A stretch of 64,000 bases of DNA from Nannocystis sp. (GTDB lineage: Bacteria; Myxococcota_A; Polyangia; Nannocystales; Nannocystaceae). The notes below the pieces were generated by a model, which saw only the letters and a list, made by a program, of their open reading frames with translations, was not told where the DNA came from and did not search any database. The stretch covers positions 62,001 through 126,000 of the forward strand of contig NZ_JADJNN010000001.1 in NCBI RefSeq assembly GCF_016714285.1. The letters are read 5' to 3'. This document shows, piece after piece, positions 40,040-50,342 of this stretch. How positions within the stretch are numbered: the first letter of the stretch is position 1; every line of letters begins with the position of its first letter. The position numbers and the translations under genes were made by a program.

Positions 40040-41290
40040 CGCGCCCGCGGTGGTGCAGGCGTCCGACGGCAGCCCGCTGTGGGACGAGACCTTGCCGTCG
40101 ATGCGCACGGTCACCGCCCTCGCGATCATGGCGGGACGACACAGGGGGCGCGGGGGTCGGTAGTGCGGCGACGCCCCCGCCCCCGGATCCTCGGGCCCGA
40201 GGAGGCCTGCGATTCCCCGGACAGCGCCGGCTGCGGGGCCGACCTGCCACCTTACCGGAGAAGTCGCGTGGACGGGGTCACGCGCGGGGGGGTGCGAACG
40301 TGTTCGACACTCCGGTCGGTGGCGGTCGGCCCTGACGGGACGATCGTCCTGCGCGTTTCGGGGTGGGACTGAAAGTAAAGCGAGGAGCACGTCGGGCGGC
40401 TCCGCGCGTCGATCCTCCGGGCAGGATCTGTGGCAGACGAGCGTCTCACCGCGACTCCAAGACTACTCGTCCCGGGTGATGATCGGGTCCGACGGATCGA
40501 TCTGTGCAGGGCCGGACCTCGGTGCTTTGACCCGGAGGGAAAGCGGGTGGGACGCCCGTTTGGATACGACCGGAGTCACCGCCGTCGCCGTCGGCGACGA
40601 TGCCGTGTTCAGCGCATCGTGGGCGCCAGCGGGGTCAGTCCTGACGACCATCCTCCCACCGACGGCCGGCTGCATCGCCACGATCCGGCCACCGGCGAGA
40701 TCGTGGGGAAACCGTGCTTGACGGAAACACGCCGATCGCCTCTCAGGCGGTCGCAATCACCCTCTCCGAGGGCACGCTCGTCGCCGCGGGGGAGGTGACC
40801 GCCCAGTTCCCCGGTGACGGCTACGCATTCGCTTGCGCAGATGCAGCGACCGGCACGCCTGAAACATGCCTGCCGGGGAAATACACGCGGCCCACCACCA
40901 TGCTCGAAACAATGCCATCTGGCGATATCGTGGTAGCGACCGACGCGAGCGTCAACGGAAGCGGGACTGATGCGCCGCCTGAGCCGGGAGGGCGAGATCC
41001 TCTGGACCTTCACGAATATGGCGGAATCCGGCGCCATCGATGATCTGGCGTCGGGCCCGATCAGCGGATCGCCGTGGTAGGTCAGGTCCCATGGCCGGGC
41101 GTGGGAGCCTCCGGTTGTTCACAGATGCCGGCGAAGTCGCATGGAGCCTCGAGTTTCCTCCGAAGGGCGATGCTCAGTACGCGGCGGCGGCGGCCGTTGC
41201 CTTTGGCCCGGGTTTCCTCGTGGTCGCGGGAGCCGATTTCACGAACGACGGGCAGATCACATGGCTCCGCAGGACGGTCCATGAGCCGCT
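40040..41290 (+). pseudogene. Beta-propeller-like protein, frameshifted
   Basis: Plus-strand blocks: VVQASDGSPLWDETLPSMRT, SVAVGPDGTIVLRVSGWD, ESGWDARLDTTGVTAVAVGD, SQAVAITLSEGTLVAAGEVT, TMLETMPSGDIVVATDASVN, REGEILWTFTN-like, and GEVAWSLEFPPKGDAQYAAA with GFLVVAGADFTNDGQITWLR. The recurrent four-strand pattern with A-x-DG and G-I-W resembles PQQ/SBBP-type propellers. Divergent from the lipoprotein at 39946. Start not defined; at least four indels. Confidence 0.45.
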
Positions 41291-41525
41291 GCCCGCGCAT
41301 CCGCAGCGCTGGCACCCGGCGAGCCGCACCCAGCCGCTGCTGCACGATCCTCGCCCCACTAGCCCAGGGACTTCTCCATGCGCACCACCCTCTATTCCAT
41401 GCGGTCACGGCCGCGACCCGCCGTGTAATCCGTGCATCGCGGCGAAATCGGCGTCGGAGGGCCCGGCGACGATCGATGCGCGAGGTGGTCGGCCAGTGGG
41501 TCGAGCCTGCGTTGGGGACAGCGGA

Positions 41526-42163
41526 TCAGAACACGACACCCACGTAGAGGCGCAGGCGCATGTACGGCGACACTCCCACCACGTCGAGACTTCCTTCTCC
41601 GCCGAGGAGGACACGCTTGCCGAGTAGCCCTTGTGCGCCGGCACCCACGCCCGCATGCGCGAGGATGGGCCTGGCGACGAGGTGGGCCCCGGATGATCGT
41701 GTCTCCACGAATACGTCGACGATCAGGGCCAGCAGTGCATACCCGAAGACCCGGTCGTTCCCGCCGCCGACCCGTACCTGCGGGCCCATGCGCAGCCAGT
41801 GTCGCAGCTGGGAGTCATACTGTGTTGCGAGCACTCGGTGGGGCAGGGGGCTATGCTCGAAGAATCCGCCCGGTTGCACCTTGAACGTACGACCGAGAGG
41901 GAAATGATATCCAGCGTCGATCCCCCATAGATACGCAGTGCGAAAATAGTCGCTCCGGTTCAGACCGATGCCGGCGATCCCCGGTGCCAACGCGAGATAG
42001 GCCCGTCGCGCGCCCAGACCACGCCCGGAAGGCGCCAGTGAGGCCAATGGGACGGCCGGGGTCGCGGCCGCGGAGGCCTCCGTGCGCCGCGGAGGCTGGC
42101 GCGGCCCGAACTGCTGGCGCCGGCGCCCGCCAAGGATCCACGCGATCACCGGCCACTGAGCAT
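41526..42163 (-). CDS. Outer-membrane beta-barrel-like protein
   Basis: About 210 residues ending GVSPYMRLRLYVGVVF, with alternating hydrophobic strands (RRAYLALAPGIAGIGLNRSD, AYLWGIDAGYHFPLGRTFKV, LRMGPQVRVGGG, GYALLALIVDVFVETRSS, LARPILAHAGVGAGAQG-like). A final Phe and this strand pattern suggest a small outer-membrane barrel. The signal peptide region near 42,150 is blurred by an indel. It follows the membrane protein gene at 42635 on the same strand. Confidence 0.5.
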
Positions 42164-42213
42164 CCGTCGAGCCTGTTGCGTGAAACGGTATCTGTGGATA
42201 TCCATGCGAACCC

Positions 42214-42635
42214 TCAGAAACGTAGGGTGAGCCCCACAGTCCAGGCCCCGTTGCTGCGTCCGAGCCGGGGCTTGAGCACGACGCCACGCTCGTGTTGCCA
42301 CGCCCGCCAGACGCGACGTCGCTGCACGCCCGCGCCGAGCAGCGGAGCCCCGACCGCAAGCGCGACGACACCGACCGGCATCGTGATCGCGCCCACAAGC
42401 CCGACCCAGCACTGCCCGGTGTCTGATCCCCGCCGCAGTCGGTGGCGGCAAACGACCACGCGGACGTGGCCAGCAGCAGGCCACCGGCGGTCGCCAGGAA
42501 GCCGCCCGTGACGAGCATTCCGAGGCCTCGCCGTGGCGGCGTCGCCAGGGCCGGCTCAGGCTGCGGAGCGCTCGGCTCGACCGCCGCTGGCGCCGCCATG
42601 TGCATCAGTCCAACAACCACGATCATCGTGCGCAT
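42214..42635 (-). CDS. Small two-helix membrane protein, frameshifted
   Basis: ATG at 42635: a signal-like start (MRTMIVVVGLMHMAAPAAVE), a Pro/Ala linker, then GLGMLVTGGFLATAGGLLLA and, after an indel near 42,430, VGLVGAITMPVGVVALAVGA, both membrane-spanning, and a beta-like end SNGAWTVGLTLRF. About 140 residues. The pairing with a small barrel gene is common in myxobacteria; function unknown. Confidence 0.5.
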
Positions 42636-42854
42636 CCGGACCCCGGGTCCCGCCGTAGCAACTCTCCGGCCACTGGTGATGCGCCGTAGCATGGGGCCCG
42701 GAAGCGGTGCTCCGCCAGGTCCTGCGCCGATGTGCAAACGATGCGCCGCGGCGGCTGCTTCCTGCCCAGCGTTTCCCGAGTTGGTCTGCGGGAATGGACT
42801 CGAGTCGCCACCGGGCCGGCCACCGCTGTGCGCTCGACAGCGACTGCCGTCGCA

Positions 42855-44443
42855 TCAGAAGCTGTCGGGCAGGTCGTAGGATTTGATCAGACCATTATAG
42901 ATATACTTCACCGGGGCGAAGTACAGCGTGCCGCTGGGGCTGACGCTGACGCGGCCCTTGCCTGGCATCTTGTCGAAGGACGCAACATCGCCGGTGAAAG
43001 GGTCGAAGGCGACGATCTCGAGGGTGGAGAGGCCGGCGTAGACGAGGCCGCTGAAGCTGTCGTGGCTGAAGCCGGTGATGTCGGCGTCGAGGTCGACGAG
43101 CAGCTCGGCCTGCTTGGTGAGCACGTTGAAGCGGTGCACCTCGCCGCCGATCAGGCCGACCACGAGGTGCACGGACTGACCGGCGCCGAGGCGCTGACCC
43201 GGGCCGGAAACTTGTACTCGACAGCCTGGCTCACCTTCTCGAGGTCGGCGCTGTTGAAGTCACCGTTGGCGGTGCTGTTGCCGACGTAGAGCACGCGGTC
43301 GACGCCCCAGGTGAGGCCTTGTGGGCCGGCGTCGGCGGCGGTGCTGCCGAAGGGGCCGGTGCCCTGGGTCTTCTGGGCGATGATGACGATCGGTAGTGGC
43401 GTGACCATGTCCTCCTCGACGAGGCGGGCGACGCCCTGCGGGGGGTTGGCCTGGCAGCCGCAGGTGGGGCAGCAGGTGTAGGTGATGGCGACCTCGCCGA
43501 GGCCCTCGACGTGCTCGGGGGGCTGCGGCTTGGGGACGATCGGGAAGGGGACCGTGAGCTGCGGGATCGTGAGGCTGCGCAGGACCTTGACCTCGCCCAT
43601 GTTGAGGTTGGCGACGCCGGTCCACTGGGTGAGCGCACCGTCGGGCTTGAGGCGGCGCAGGTAGTCGGGACCGCTGCGCAGGGTGACCATCCATGCGGTG
43701 CAATCGTCGGCGAAATCGATGCCGCCGATGTCGACGTTGAAGGGGCCATTGAGCAGATCGATCGCGGGGTCGGTGCAATCCTTGGCGCGCTCGCAGACGC
43801 AGGCGCTGCCCCAGCAGGCGCCCTCCGTGGTGCAGGTGACGGTCGCGCAGGGCGAGATCGGGAGGCAGGTGTCGACGCCGTCGCACACGGTGCCAGGGCC
43901 GCAGCTTCCGGCGCCACACGCGACGCTCGGACCGTCGAGCACGCAGGCGTCGCCGGGGTCCTTGCAGTCGCCGCTGATCACATCACAAACCTGCGCGGGG
44001 CCGCAGGGGTCCGGATCTTGGCCCTGACAGCTGGTGGTGCAGACATTGTCGATGCACTCCTGGTTGGGCTCGTCGCAGGGGCCGCAGCTCGGGCCGGTGC
44101 TGTTGCCAGTGTCTGTGCCCGGGCCGACGCCGGTGCTGTCGCTGGTGGCCGGGCTGGTGGTGGCAGTGTTCGTGTCGCTGGTGGTGGTGTCGCCGGTGGC
44201 GGTGTCGCTGGTGGCGGGGTTGCTGGTGCCGGTCGCGCTGTTGCCGGAGGTGGGCGTATCGCTGGTCGGTGTGTCGCTGGTGGGCGCTGCGGTGCTGGTA
44301 GCGTCGCTGGTGGCGACCCCGCTGCCGTTGTTGCCGGTGCTGCCGGTGCCCGCGCTGCCGTCGCTGGTGCCTCCGCCGCCGCCGTTGCAGGCGTGTAGTC
44401 CGATGGTCGCAAGCGTGATCAAGCCAAGTGTCGTGCGTGTCAT
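42855..44443 (-). CDS. Cys-rich lipoprotein with C-terminal beta-propeller-like region, one frameshift
   Basis: ATG at 44443 with GGAGG nine bases upstream. Lipobox LATIGLHAC, then a long linker of Thr/Ser/Asp repeats to about residue 105, a Cys-rich block (CGPCDEPNQECIDNVCTTSC, CGAGSCGPGTVCDGVDTC, CVCERAKDC), then a body with repeated strands (WMVTLRSGPDYLRRLKPDGA, LTWGVDRVLYVGNSTANGDF). A single-base indel near 43,180 joins RVSASA to SVHLVVGLIGGEVHRFNVLT; the end is IYNGLIKSYDLPDSF. The repeated D-L-Y-V-G pattern suggests an NHL/SMP-30-like propeller. Likely surface exposed. Confidence 0.7.
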
Positions 44444-44505
44444 CCCCGTACCCTCCATCCCCTCGGCGCCGCGATGTGGCGCCCCGCGGCATTCTACACG
44501 CGACG

Positions 44506-45390
44506 TCATGCGTCGGTGTGGATGGCCTCGAGGGCCGCGCGCGCCGTCTCGCGCCAGGTCAGGTCGGCGATCGCGGTGAGCGAGACTCGCGCGGGGGTCG
44601 GGGCTGGACCGGGCATCGGGACGATCGCCTGGCGCTCGTCGTCACCGATCCACCACCACGGGGTCGGCTGGCGGCACACGCGGTAGCCCCAGCTCTCGAA
44701 CCACAGGAGACGATCGAGGATCTGGGCCGGGCTCAGCGGCGCGAGGGTGTAGTCGCGGGCGAGCGCGGTGAGCCCGGGCGCGGCGGACTGCACGGCGCCG
44801 GCGAACCAGTCGAGCATCGGCACGAAGTGCTCGGGGCCGGCGGTCGGCGTGTCGGCGCTATTGGGCGGCGGAACCGCGCCGAGCGCGAAGTGGATCGCGG
44901 CGTCGTCCATCAGCGGGACGGTGTCGGGGCAGAGCAGGGCGAGGACCTTCGACAGCCCGGCCGCGGTGCCCGGGGTCGGGCCGCCGGGCGGGCCACCACG
45001 GGCCGCTGCGTCGAGGGCGGCGAGGTTGCGGACGGCGGCCGCGACGGCGGCTCGCTCGCTGCTGCTGCGGGCGAGCCAGCGATCGCTGTCGCCGTCGAGG
45101 AGGTCGATGAGCTCCGCCCACAGCTCGCGGGTGTGGGGCTGCAACCAGCGGAAGAACACGGGCGAGGGGACCTTGTTGTTGACCATCCAGCTGCCGGGCA
45201 GGGCCATCGGCAGGAGCTCGACGAGCGGGGTGCTGCGCCGGGCGGCGCGGTAGCTGGCGGTGGCGAGGTCGAAGCCGAAGGCGCCCGGCAGGCGACCGCG
45301 GACCTGCAGCTTGGCGCGGGCCATGCCGAGCCGCCACGGCGGGGCGTCGCGGTGTTCGGGGGCGCCGCGGCGGAGGAGCACGGTGGACAT
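44506..45390 (-). CDS. Conserved-looking hypothetical protein
   Basis: 294 residues from ATG 45390 (MSTVLLRRGAPEHRDAP). Intact. No signal peptide or membrane segment. It contains FFRWLQPHTRELWAELIDLL, LCPDTVPLMDDAAIHFALGA and RLLWFESWGYRVCRQPTPWW, rich in Trp and Leu, resembling DUF6308-like cytosolic proteins that recognise a small ligand, but I would not name a family. Its start is divergent from the kinase gene 183 bp away. Confidence 0.65.
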   Translation of the reverse strand: MSTVLLRRGAPEHRDAPPWRLGMARAKLQVRGRLPGAFGFDLATASYRAARRSTPLVELLPMALPGSWMVNNKVPSPVFFRWLQPHTRELWAELIDLLDGDSDRWLARSSSERAAVAAAVRNLAALDAAARGGPPGGPTPGTAAGLSKVLALLCPDTVPLMDDAAIHFALGAVPPPNSADTPTAGPEHFVPMLDWFAGAVQSAAPGLTALARDYTLAPLSPAQILDRLLWFESWGYRVCRQPTPWWWIGDDERQAIVPMPGPAPTPARVSLTAIADLTWRETARAALEAIHTDA

Positions 45391-45573
45391 GCGGCGAGCA
45401 TCGACCAGGCGACGGCGCGTGTCGAGGTGACAGCACGGAGGCACTGGGTGTCGCGTGGGACGGATCTTGCCGAGCCGTCGCCCTTGTCCCGGTGCACGAT
45501 CGCGGTGAATTCCTGCGCGTCGCTCAGGCCCGCGGCGACGTCGCTATGCGCTCAGTTGCGCGCGATTGCCGTG

Positions 45574-47286
45574 ATGATGCGGATCGGCGATGCTGGGCCG
45601 GTCTTCATGGCGGTCGAGCGCGACCTCAATGGCGTGGTGTTGGGCGGACGCTATCGCGTGACGGCGCAGATCGGCGGCGGCGGGATGGGCACGGTCCACG
45701 CCGGAGAGCACCTCGAGGTCGGGCGCAAGGTGGCGATCAAGATCCTGCTGCCCGAGGCGGTGGCCCGGCCGGCGCTGGTCGAACGCTTTCGCCGCGAGGC
45801 GCGGCTGACCGCCCGCATCGAGCACGAGCACGTGGTCGAGTGCCTCGACGTCGGGGTCAGCGAGGCGGGCGAGTGCTTCTACGTGATGGAGTGGCTCCGC
45901 GGCGAGGATCTGCAGGCGTTGCTGCGGCGCGAGCGGACCCTGGCGTGGCCGCGGGCGCGGGCGATCGTCGCCCAGGTGTGTCGCGCGCTGGCAGCGGCGC
46001 ACGACCGCGGGGTGGTCCATCGCGACCTCAAGCCGGGCAACATCTTCCTGGTCCAGCGCGAGGACAACCCGGACTTCGTGAAGGTGCTGGACTTCGGGAT
46101 CGCCAAGCTGGTCGCGCCCGACGAGGCGCCGGCGGAGGCGCTCACGCGCACGGGCGAGGTCGTGGGGACCACCCCGTACATGGCGCCGGAGCTGGCGGCG
46201 GGCGAGCCCTTCGACCACCGCATCGACGTGTACGCGGTCGGTGTGATCCTGTTTCAGCTGCTGTGCGGGCGCCTGCCGTACCGCGGCAGGACGCCGCGTC
46301 AGGTGCTCGCGGAGATCCTGCAGGGCGACCCGCCGCGGCTGGCGGAGATGAGCCCGGGGCTGATCGTGTCGCCCGCGCTCGAGGCGCTGCTTGGCAAGGC
46401 GCTGCACCGCGACGCGGGCCAGCGCTTCGCCGACATGGCGGCGCTGCACGAGGCGCTGCTCGCGTTGCCCGAGGACGCCTGTCGCAGCGGCGAGGCGGAT
46501 GAGACGCGGTCCGATCCGTCGGCCAGCGAGGTGGCGATGGCGGCGTCGATGATCGGGCCGATGCTCGCGGGCAGCCGGGATCCTGGGTCGGACAGCGGGC
46601 GCATGGCGGCGACCGCCGACACCCGCATCGAGCCCGACGAGCCGCGTACGCCGATCGATCCGCCGCGCAGTGCGGCGCCGCGGCGGCGTCGCGGGCTCGC
46701 GCTGGTCGGCGCCGCGGTGTTGCTCGGGGTCGCGGGGCTCGCGGGGTGGTTCGTCTGGCCGCGGGGAGAGCTGCTGGCGGTGGAGCAGGTCGTGGGGGTG
46801 GCGGCGCCGGTGGACGAGGTCGCCGGGGCGGCGCGGGTGGACGAGGTCGCCGGGGCGGCGCCAGGGGACGAGGTGTCCGGGGCGGCGCCGGTGCCCGGCA
46901 CGAGCGAGCGCGAGGGTCCGCCCGCGGACGATCGATCGGCCGAGGCGGTGGCCGATCCGCTGCAGGTCGAGGCGGAGGCGACGGCGACGGCGGACGCGAA
47001 GCAGCGCCCGCGTGGCGAGGCGCGCAGCGGCTTCGATGATGTGATGCGGCGGGCCGCGACGCGAGTGCGGCGCTGCCTCGGTCAGGGCGGGGTGAAGGCC
47101 GGCACGCGGGTGCGCTTCGACATCGTGGTCGAGGCGCGGACCGGGCGGATCACGGCCGCGACGCCGCGCCCGCCCTTCGGCGAGCAGGCCAGGCTCGGGG
47201 CCTGCGTCGTCGATTCGACGCGGGGCAGCACGGTGCGTCCGCCGCCCGTCAACGAGTGGCGACGCTCGCACGAGTTCGCGGGTTAG
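45574..47286 (+). CDS. Membrane Ser/Thr protein kinase with extracytoplasmic AgmX-like domain
   Basis: 570 residues from ATG 45574 (45607 is an alternative; neither has a clear ribosome site). Complete Hanks-type kinase domain: IGGGGMGTV, VAIKILL, VVHRDLKPGN, VLDFGIAK, TPYMAPEL. After about residue 355 comes an acidic linker, a membrane helix (GLALVGAAVLLGVAGLAGWF), a repeat region of DEVAGAA units, and a C-terminal domain (RRCLGQGGVKAGTRVRFDIV) similar to AgmX/TonB-type ends. It should signal from the periplasm to the cytoplasm by phosphorylating proteins. Myxobacteria have many such kinases; the substrate is unknown. The reading frame is intact. Confidence 0.9.
   Translation: MMRIGDAGPVFMAVERDLNGVVLGGRYRVTAQIGGGGMGTVHAGEHLEVGRKVAIKILLPEAVARPALVERFRREARLTARIEHEHVVECLDVGVSEAGECFYVMEWLRGEDLQALLRRERTLAWPRARAIVAQVCRALAAAHDRGVVHRDLKPGNIFLVQREDNPDFVKVLDFGIAKLVAPDEAPAEALTRTGEVVGTTPYMAPELAAGEPFDHRIDVYAVGVILFQLLCGRLPYRGRTPRQVLAEILQGDPPRLAEMSPGLIVSPALEALLGKALHRDAGQRFADMAALHEALLALPEDACRSGEADETRSDPSASEVAMAASMIGPMLAGSRDPGSDSGRMAATADTRIEPDEPRTPIDPPRSAAPRRRRGLALVGAAVLLGVAGLAGWFVWPRGELLAVEQVVGVAAPVDEVAGAARVDEVAGAAPGDEVSGAAPVPGTSEREGPPADDRSAEAVADPLQVEAEATATADAKQRPRGEARSGFDDVMRRAATRVRRCLGQGGVKAGTRVRFDIVVEARTGRITAATPRPPFGEQARLGACVVDSTRGSTVRPPPVNEWRRSHEFAG
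46796..46888 (+). repeat. Three 30-bp tandem repeats in the kinase gene
   Basis: Three near-identical units encoding VDEVAGAAP-like decapeptides just after the membrane helix. They form a spacer between the membrane and the outer domain and vary by a few bases, as expected for repeat expansion. Confidence 0.65.
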
Positions 47287-47376
47287 TCGGGCGGCGGTGG
47301 ATCTCGCGGTGCGAGTGAGATTCGCGCGGCTCGGTGTTTGTGGCCCGGCTGGTGGGCGCGTGATAGCACGCTCGCC

Positions 47377-48468
47377 ATGGTCTTGACCGGCAGTTCCCTT
47401 TCTTGTGGGTGCATCATCGTGCTCGCCGCGACGCTGCTCGCCTGCGCCGCGGACACAGAGGCCAGCGACGGCAGCACGGGCGGTAGCACAGGCGGCAGTA
47501 GTGACGGCAGTCGTGGCGAGGTCCCGACCACTGGCGGCAGCACGGGCGGCGGGGGCGAGCTGGCGCCGCGGATCGCCGAGTGCCTGCGGATCAACGCCTG
47601 CGAGGCGGAGGGCGGCACAGCGATGGGCCTGCAGGCCTGCCTCGGCCACGTGCTCGACCTGCCGTGGTTGTGGGCCTCGGTTGGGTCGCAGCGGCTCGGC
47701 GTCGAGGCGATGGCGTGCAAGCTGGCGGCCGGGGATTGCGACGCGGTGCGGGCCTGTACACCGGCGCTGGACGGCTTCGCGGCGGCTTGCAAGGACGCCG
47801 CCGGGACCGGCATCTGTCAGGGCGACACCTGGGTGTGGTGCGACGATCTCGGCGCGCCGCAGGCGGCCCTCGACTGCAAGGCGGCGGGCCAGGCCTGCAA
47901 CGTCGACGTGTGGGCCGGCTGCGGCAGCGAGCCCTGCGAGTTCGGCGTCACCCCGGCGCAGTGCGACGGCGATGCGCTGATCGAGTGCAGCCCCGCGGGC
48001 TTCTTGCAGCGCATCGACTGCCCGACGGCTTACAACCTGGTGATCGTGTCCGGGAAAGCCGGCGATGACGTGTACTCGATCGCCGGCGAGACCTGCGGTC
48101 AGGATGAGATGCGCGGCTCGCTCGGCTGTGTCGGCACCGGCGAGACCTGCAGTTTTTTCTCACAGCGCTGCGACGGCGTTGTCCTGGAGACCTGCGCCGG
48201 CGGCAAGCTCGGTCGGCGCGACTGTGCGGCGTTGGAGCCGGCGGGGCAGGGCTGCGGCTTCGTGCAGGCGGGTCCCTTCGCCGGCGCTGCCGCGTGCGGA
48301 CTGGTCGCCCCGGGCTGCGATCTCGCGGCCGACGAGGGCTGCGATGCCGGCATGATCGACTTCTGCGATCTGGACCGCCCCGCGAGCCTCGACTGTCGGG
48401 CCCACGGCTATGGCGATTGCGCCTCGGCCATGCTGGGCTCGCGCCGCGTCGCCTACTGCACACCCTGA
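47377..48468 (+). CDS. Cys-rich lipoprotein
   Basis: 363 residues from ATG 47377. Signal peptide with lipobox LAATLLACA, a Gly/Ser/Thr linker, then a Cys-rich body with about 28 Cys in recurring CDGxxLxxC/CxxGxxxxxxC spacing (CDGDALIECSPAGFLQRIDC, CDGVVLETCAGGKLGRRDC). That pattern is common in surface proteins of myxobacteria. Intact, no partner gene obvious. Function unknown. Confidence 0.8.
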   Translation: MVLTGSSLSCGCIIVLAATLLACAADTEASDGSTGGSTGGSSDGSRGEVPTTGGSTGGGGELAPRIAECLRINACEAEGGTAMGLQACLGHVLDLPWLWASVGSQRLGVEAMACKLAAGDCDAVRACTPALDGFAAACKDAAGTGICQGDTWVWCDDLGAPQAALDCKAAGQACNVDVWAGCGSEPCEFGVTPAQCDGDALIECSPAGFLQRIDCPTAYNLVIVSGKAGDDVYSIAGETCGQDEMRGSLGCVGTGETCSFFSQRCDGVVLETCAGGKLGRRDCAALEPAGQGCGFVQAGPFAGAAACGLVAPGCDLAADEGCDAGMIDFCDLDRPASLDCRAHGYGDCASAMLGSRRVAYCTP

Positions 48469-48553
48469 GAGGGGCGCAAGATCCGGTTCGTCGCCCGCCA
48501 GCGCGCGCGGACGGGCATTGTCCCGCGCGGTCGGGGGCCTCTATCATGCGAGC

Positions 48554-49471
48554 GTGGTTCGCTCCGCGCGCTGGCCCTCCTCGCCGCTCCTCGCCTGGTT
48601 CGCGCTGTCGCTCGCGTGTGCCACTGGTGACGACGACAAGGGCACGAGCATCACGATCGGCCCGGTCACGCAGGTGAGCTCGGCGACCAACCCCGAGCCC
48701 GGACCCACCACCTCCGGCACCACCTTCCCGTCCGACGACTCGAGCCTGCCGACCTCCAGCGCCGACAGCAACGACAGCAACAACAGCGTGCCGAGCTTCG
48801 AGTGCGGCAACGGCGTGCTCGATCCGACCGAGGAGTGCGAGGGCGAGGACCTCGACGCTCAGACCTGCGACAGCTTCGGCTTCGACGGCGGCCTCCTGCG
48901 CTGCACCGCCGACTGCCACTACGACACCTCGATGTGCAACGCCGGGGCGGTCTGCGGCGACGGTGTGCTCGACGCCGACAAGGGCGAGAAGTGCGACTGC
49001 GGCATGCAGGGCAGCAATTGCACGCCGGATCAGCTCGGCGCGGTCAGCTGCCTGAACTTCGACAGCCCCAAGGGGGTCGCCTTCAACGGCGGCACCCTCG
49101 GCTGCAACAGCCCCGGCGCGTGCACCTACAACATCAACGCCTGCACCTACTGCGGCGACAACAAGCGCAACGGCTCCGAGGACTGCGACGGCGCCGACCT
49201 CGGCGGGCAGACCTGTCTCAGCCTCGGCTACGACGGCGGCGCCCTGAGCTGCAACGTCGGCTGCAGCTACAACACCGGCGGCTGCGAGTCCTTCAGCTGC
49301 GGGGACATGCAGTGCCAGCCGGGCGAGGACTCGTGCGTGTGCCCGGAGGATTGCCCCGAGGACCCGGGAACCTGCTCGCCCTGTGAGTGCGGCGGCGCAG
49401 GCGGGCCGGACTGCTTCTGCGACATCTTCTGCATCATCAACTTCGACTGTTGTCTCGGCGGTCCGTGCTGA
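48554..49471 (+). CDS. Lipoprotein with myxobacterial Cys-rich repeats
   Basis: 305 residues from a GTG at 48554. Lipobox FALSLAC, Ser/Asp/Asn linker, then four Cys-rich repeats of the CGNGVLDPTEECEGEDLDAQ type (TIGR02232-like) and a short Cys-dense C-terminus (CECGGAGGPDCFCDIFC). Same domain type as the two lipoproteins within the DISARM island. Intact, probably exported to the cell surface. Confidence 0.82.
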   Translation: MVRSARWPSSPLLAWFALSLACATGDDDKGTSITIGPVTQVSSATNPEPGPTTSGTTFPSDDSSLPTSSADSNDSNNSVPSFECGNGVLDPTEECEGEDLDAQTCDSFGFDGGLLRCTADCHYDTSMCNAGAVCGDGVLDADKGEKCDCGMQGSNCTPDQLGAVSCLNFDSPKGVAFNGGTLGCNSPGACTYNINACTYCGDNKRNGSEDCDGADLGGQTCLSLGYDGGALSCNVGCSYNTGGCESFSCGDMQCQPGEDSCVCPEDCPEDPGTCSPCECGGAGGPDCFCDIFCIINFDCCLGGPC

Positions 49472-49502
49472 GCGCCGTGCTGGGTGCTAGAACGGCCGCC
49501 GC

Positions 49503-50300
49503 ATGCGGCAGCCGATCCCCCTCACCGTGATCGATGCGGTCCTCGCGGACCCCGATCTGCGCCCCTGTTATGTGTCCCCCGGCCTCGCACCGCTCGCGGT
49601 CGACGGCTTCGTGCCCGAGTATCACGTGCGCCTGGTGCTGATCCCCGACGCGGGTCCCGGGGCGCTGGCGGCCGCGCTCGCGGGCTGGTGCGAGGCGGCC
49701 GCGCGGGTGCTCGGGTCGGAGGTCGGCTGGCTGCACCTGGCGTCGTTGCTGGCGCCGGCGGCGGATGACCCGTGGGCGCGGGTGTCGGCGCCGCAGCGGG
49801 CCGAGCTGCTGGCGCAGGCGATCGCGTGCACCGCTCGCCACGTCGCCGAGATCGCGGTGCTCGACCTCGGCGAGCTCCCGGATCGCCAGGTCCTCGGGAT
49901 GCTGCGGGCCGAGCGACTGCGCGGCGGCCCGCCGATGTTGGGGATCGGGATCGAGCACCTCTTCTTCGGTTTGCTGTGCGAGCGGGCCGAACAGGACGAG
50001 CGCGATCTACTGGCGTTCTGCCAGGGCAGCGAGCCGGGCTTCGAGCTGCGGGTGATCGTCAAGGAGCAGGCGCCAGTGTGGGGCGATGGCCTGGTCTTCG
50101 CGCCGCCCGCCTCGCTCGCGGGGCTAGCGATGGCTGAGCTCGTCGAGGTGGTGGTCTGCCAGCAGCTCGCGCTGCGTCAGCGACCGCCCCCGACGGCGCT
50201 CGAGCCGGCGCTCGCGGCGGCGCTGCAGTCCGGGCACGCGCTGCTGGCCCCGCGCCTCGCCAACCTCCTGCCGCGCGAGCGCGGCGCCTGGCTACAGTGA
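49503..50300 (+). CDS. Hypothetical cytosolic protein
   Basis: 265 residues from ATG 49503, stop 50300. No signal peptide, motif or membrane segment. It begins PLTVIDAVLADPDLRPCYVS and includes HVRLVLIPDAGPGALAAALA and LGIGIEHLFFGLLCERAEQD. It starts 32 bp after the previous gene, on the same strand. I do not recognise it. Confidence 0.6.
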   Translation: MRQPIPLTVIDAVLADPDLRPCYVSPGLAPLAVDGFVPEYHVRLVLIPDAGPGALAAALAGWCEAAARVLGSEVGWLHLASLLAPAADDPWARVSAPQRAELLAQAIACTARHVAEIAVLDLGELPDRQVLGMLRAERLRGGPPMLGIGIEHLFFGLLCERAEQDERDLLAFCQGSEPGFELRVIVKEQAPVWGDGLVFAPPASLAGLAMAELVEVVVCQQLALRQRPPPTALEPALAAALQSGHALLAPRLANLLPRERGAWLQ

Positions 50301-50342
50301 CGCGGCTGGACGGGCGCGGGCCCGACGGCTAGCGTGGAGGGG

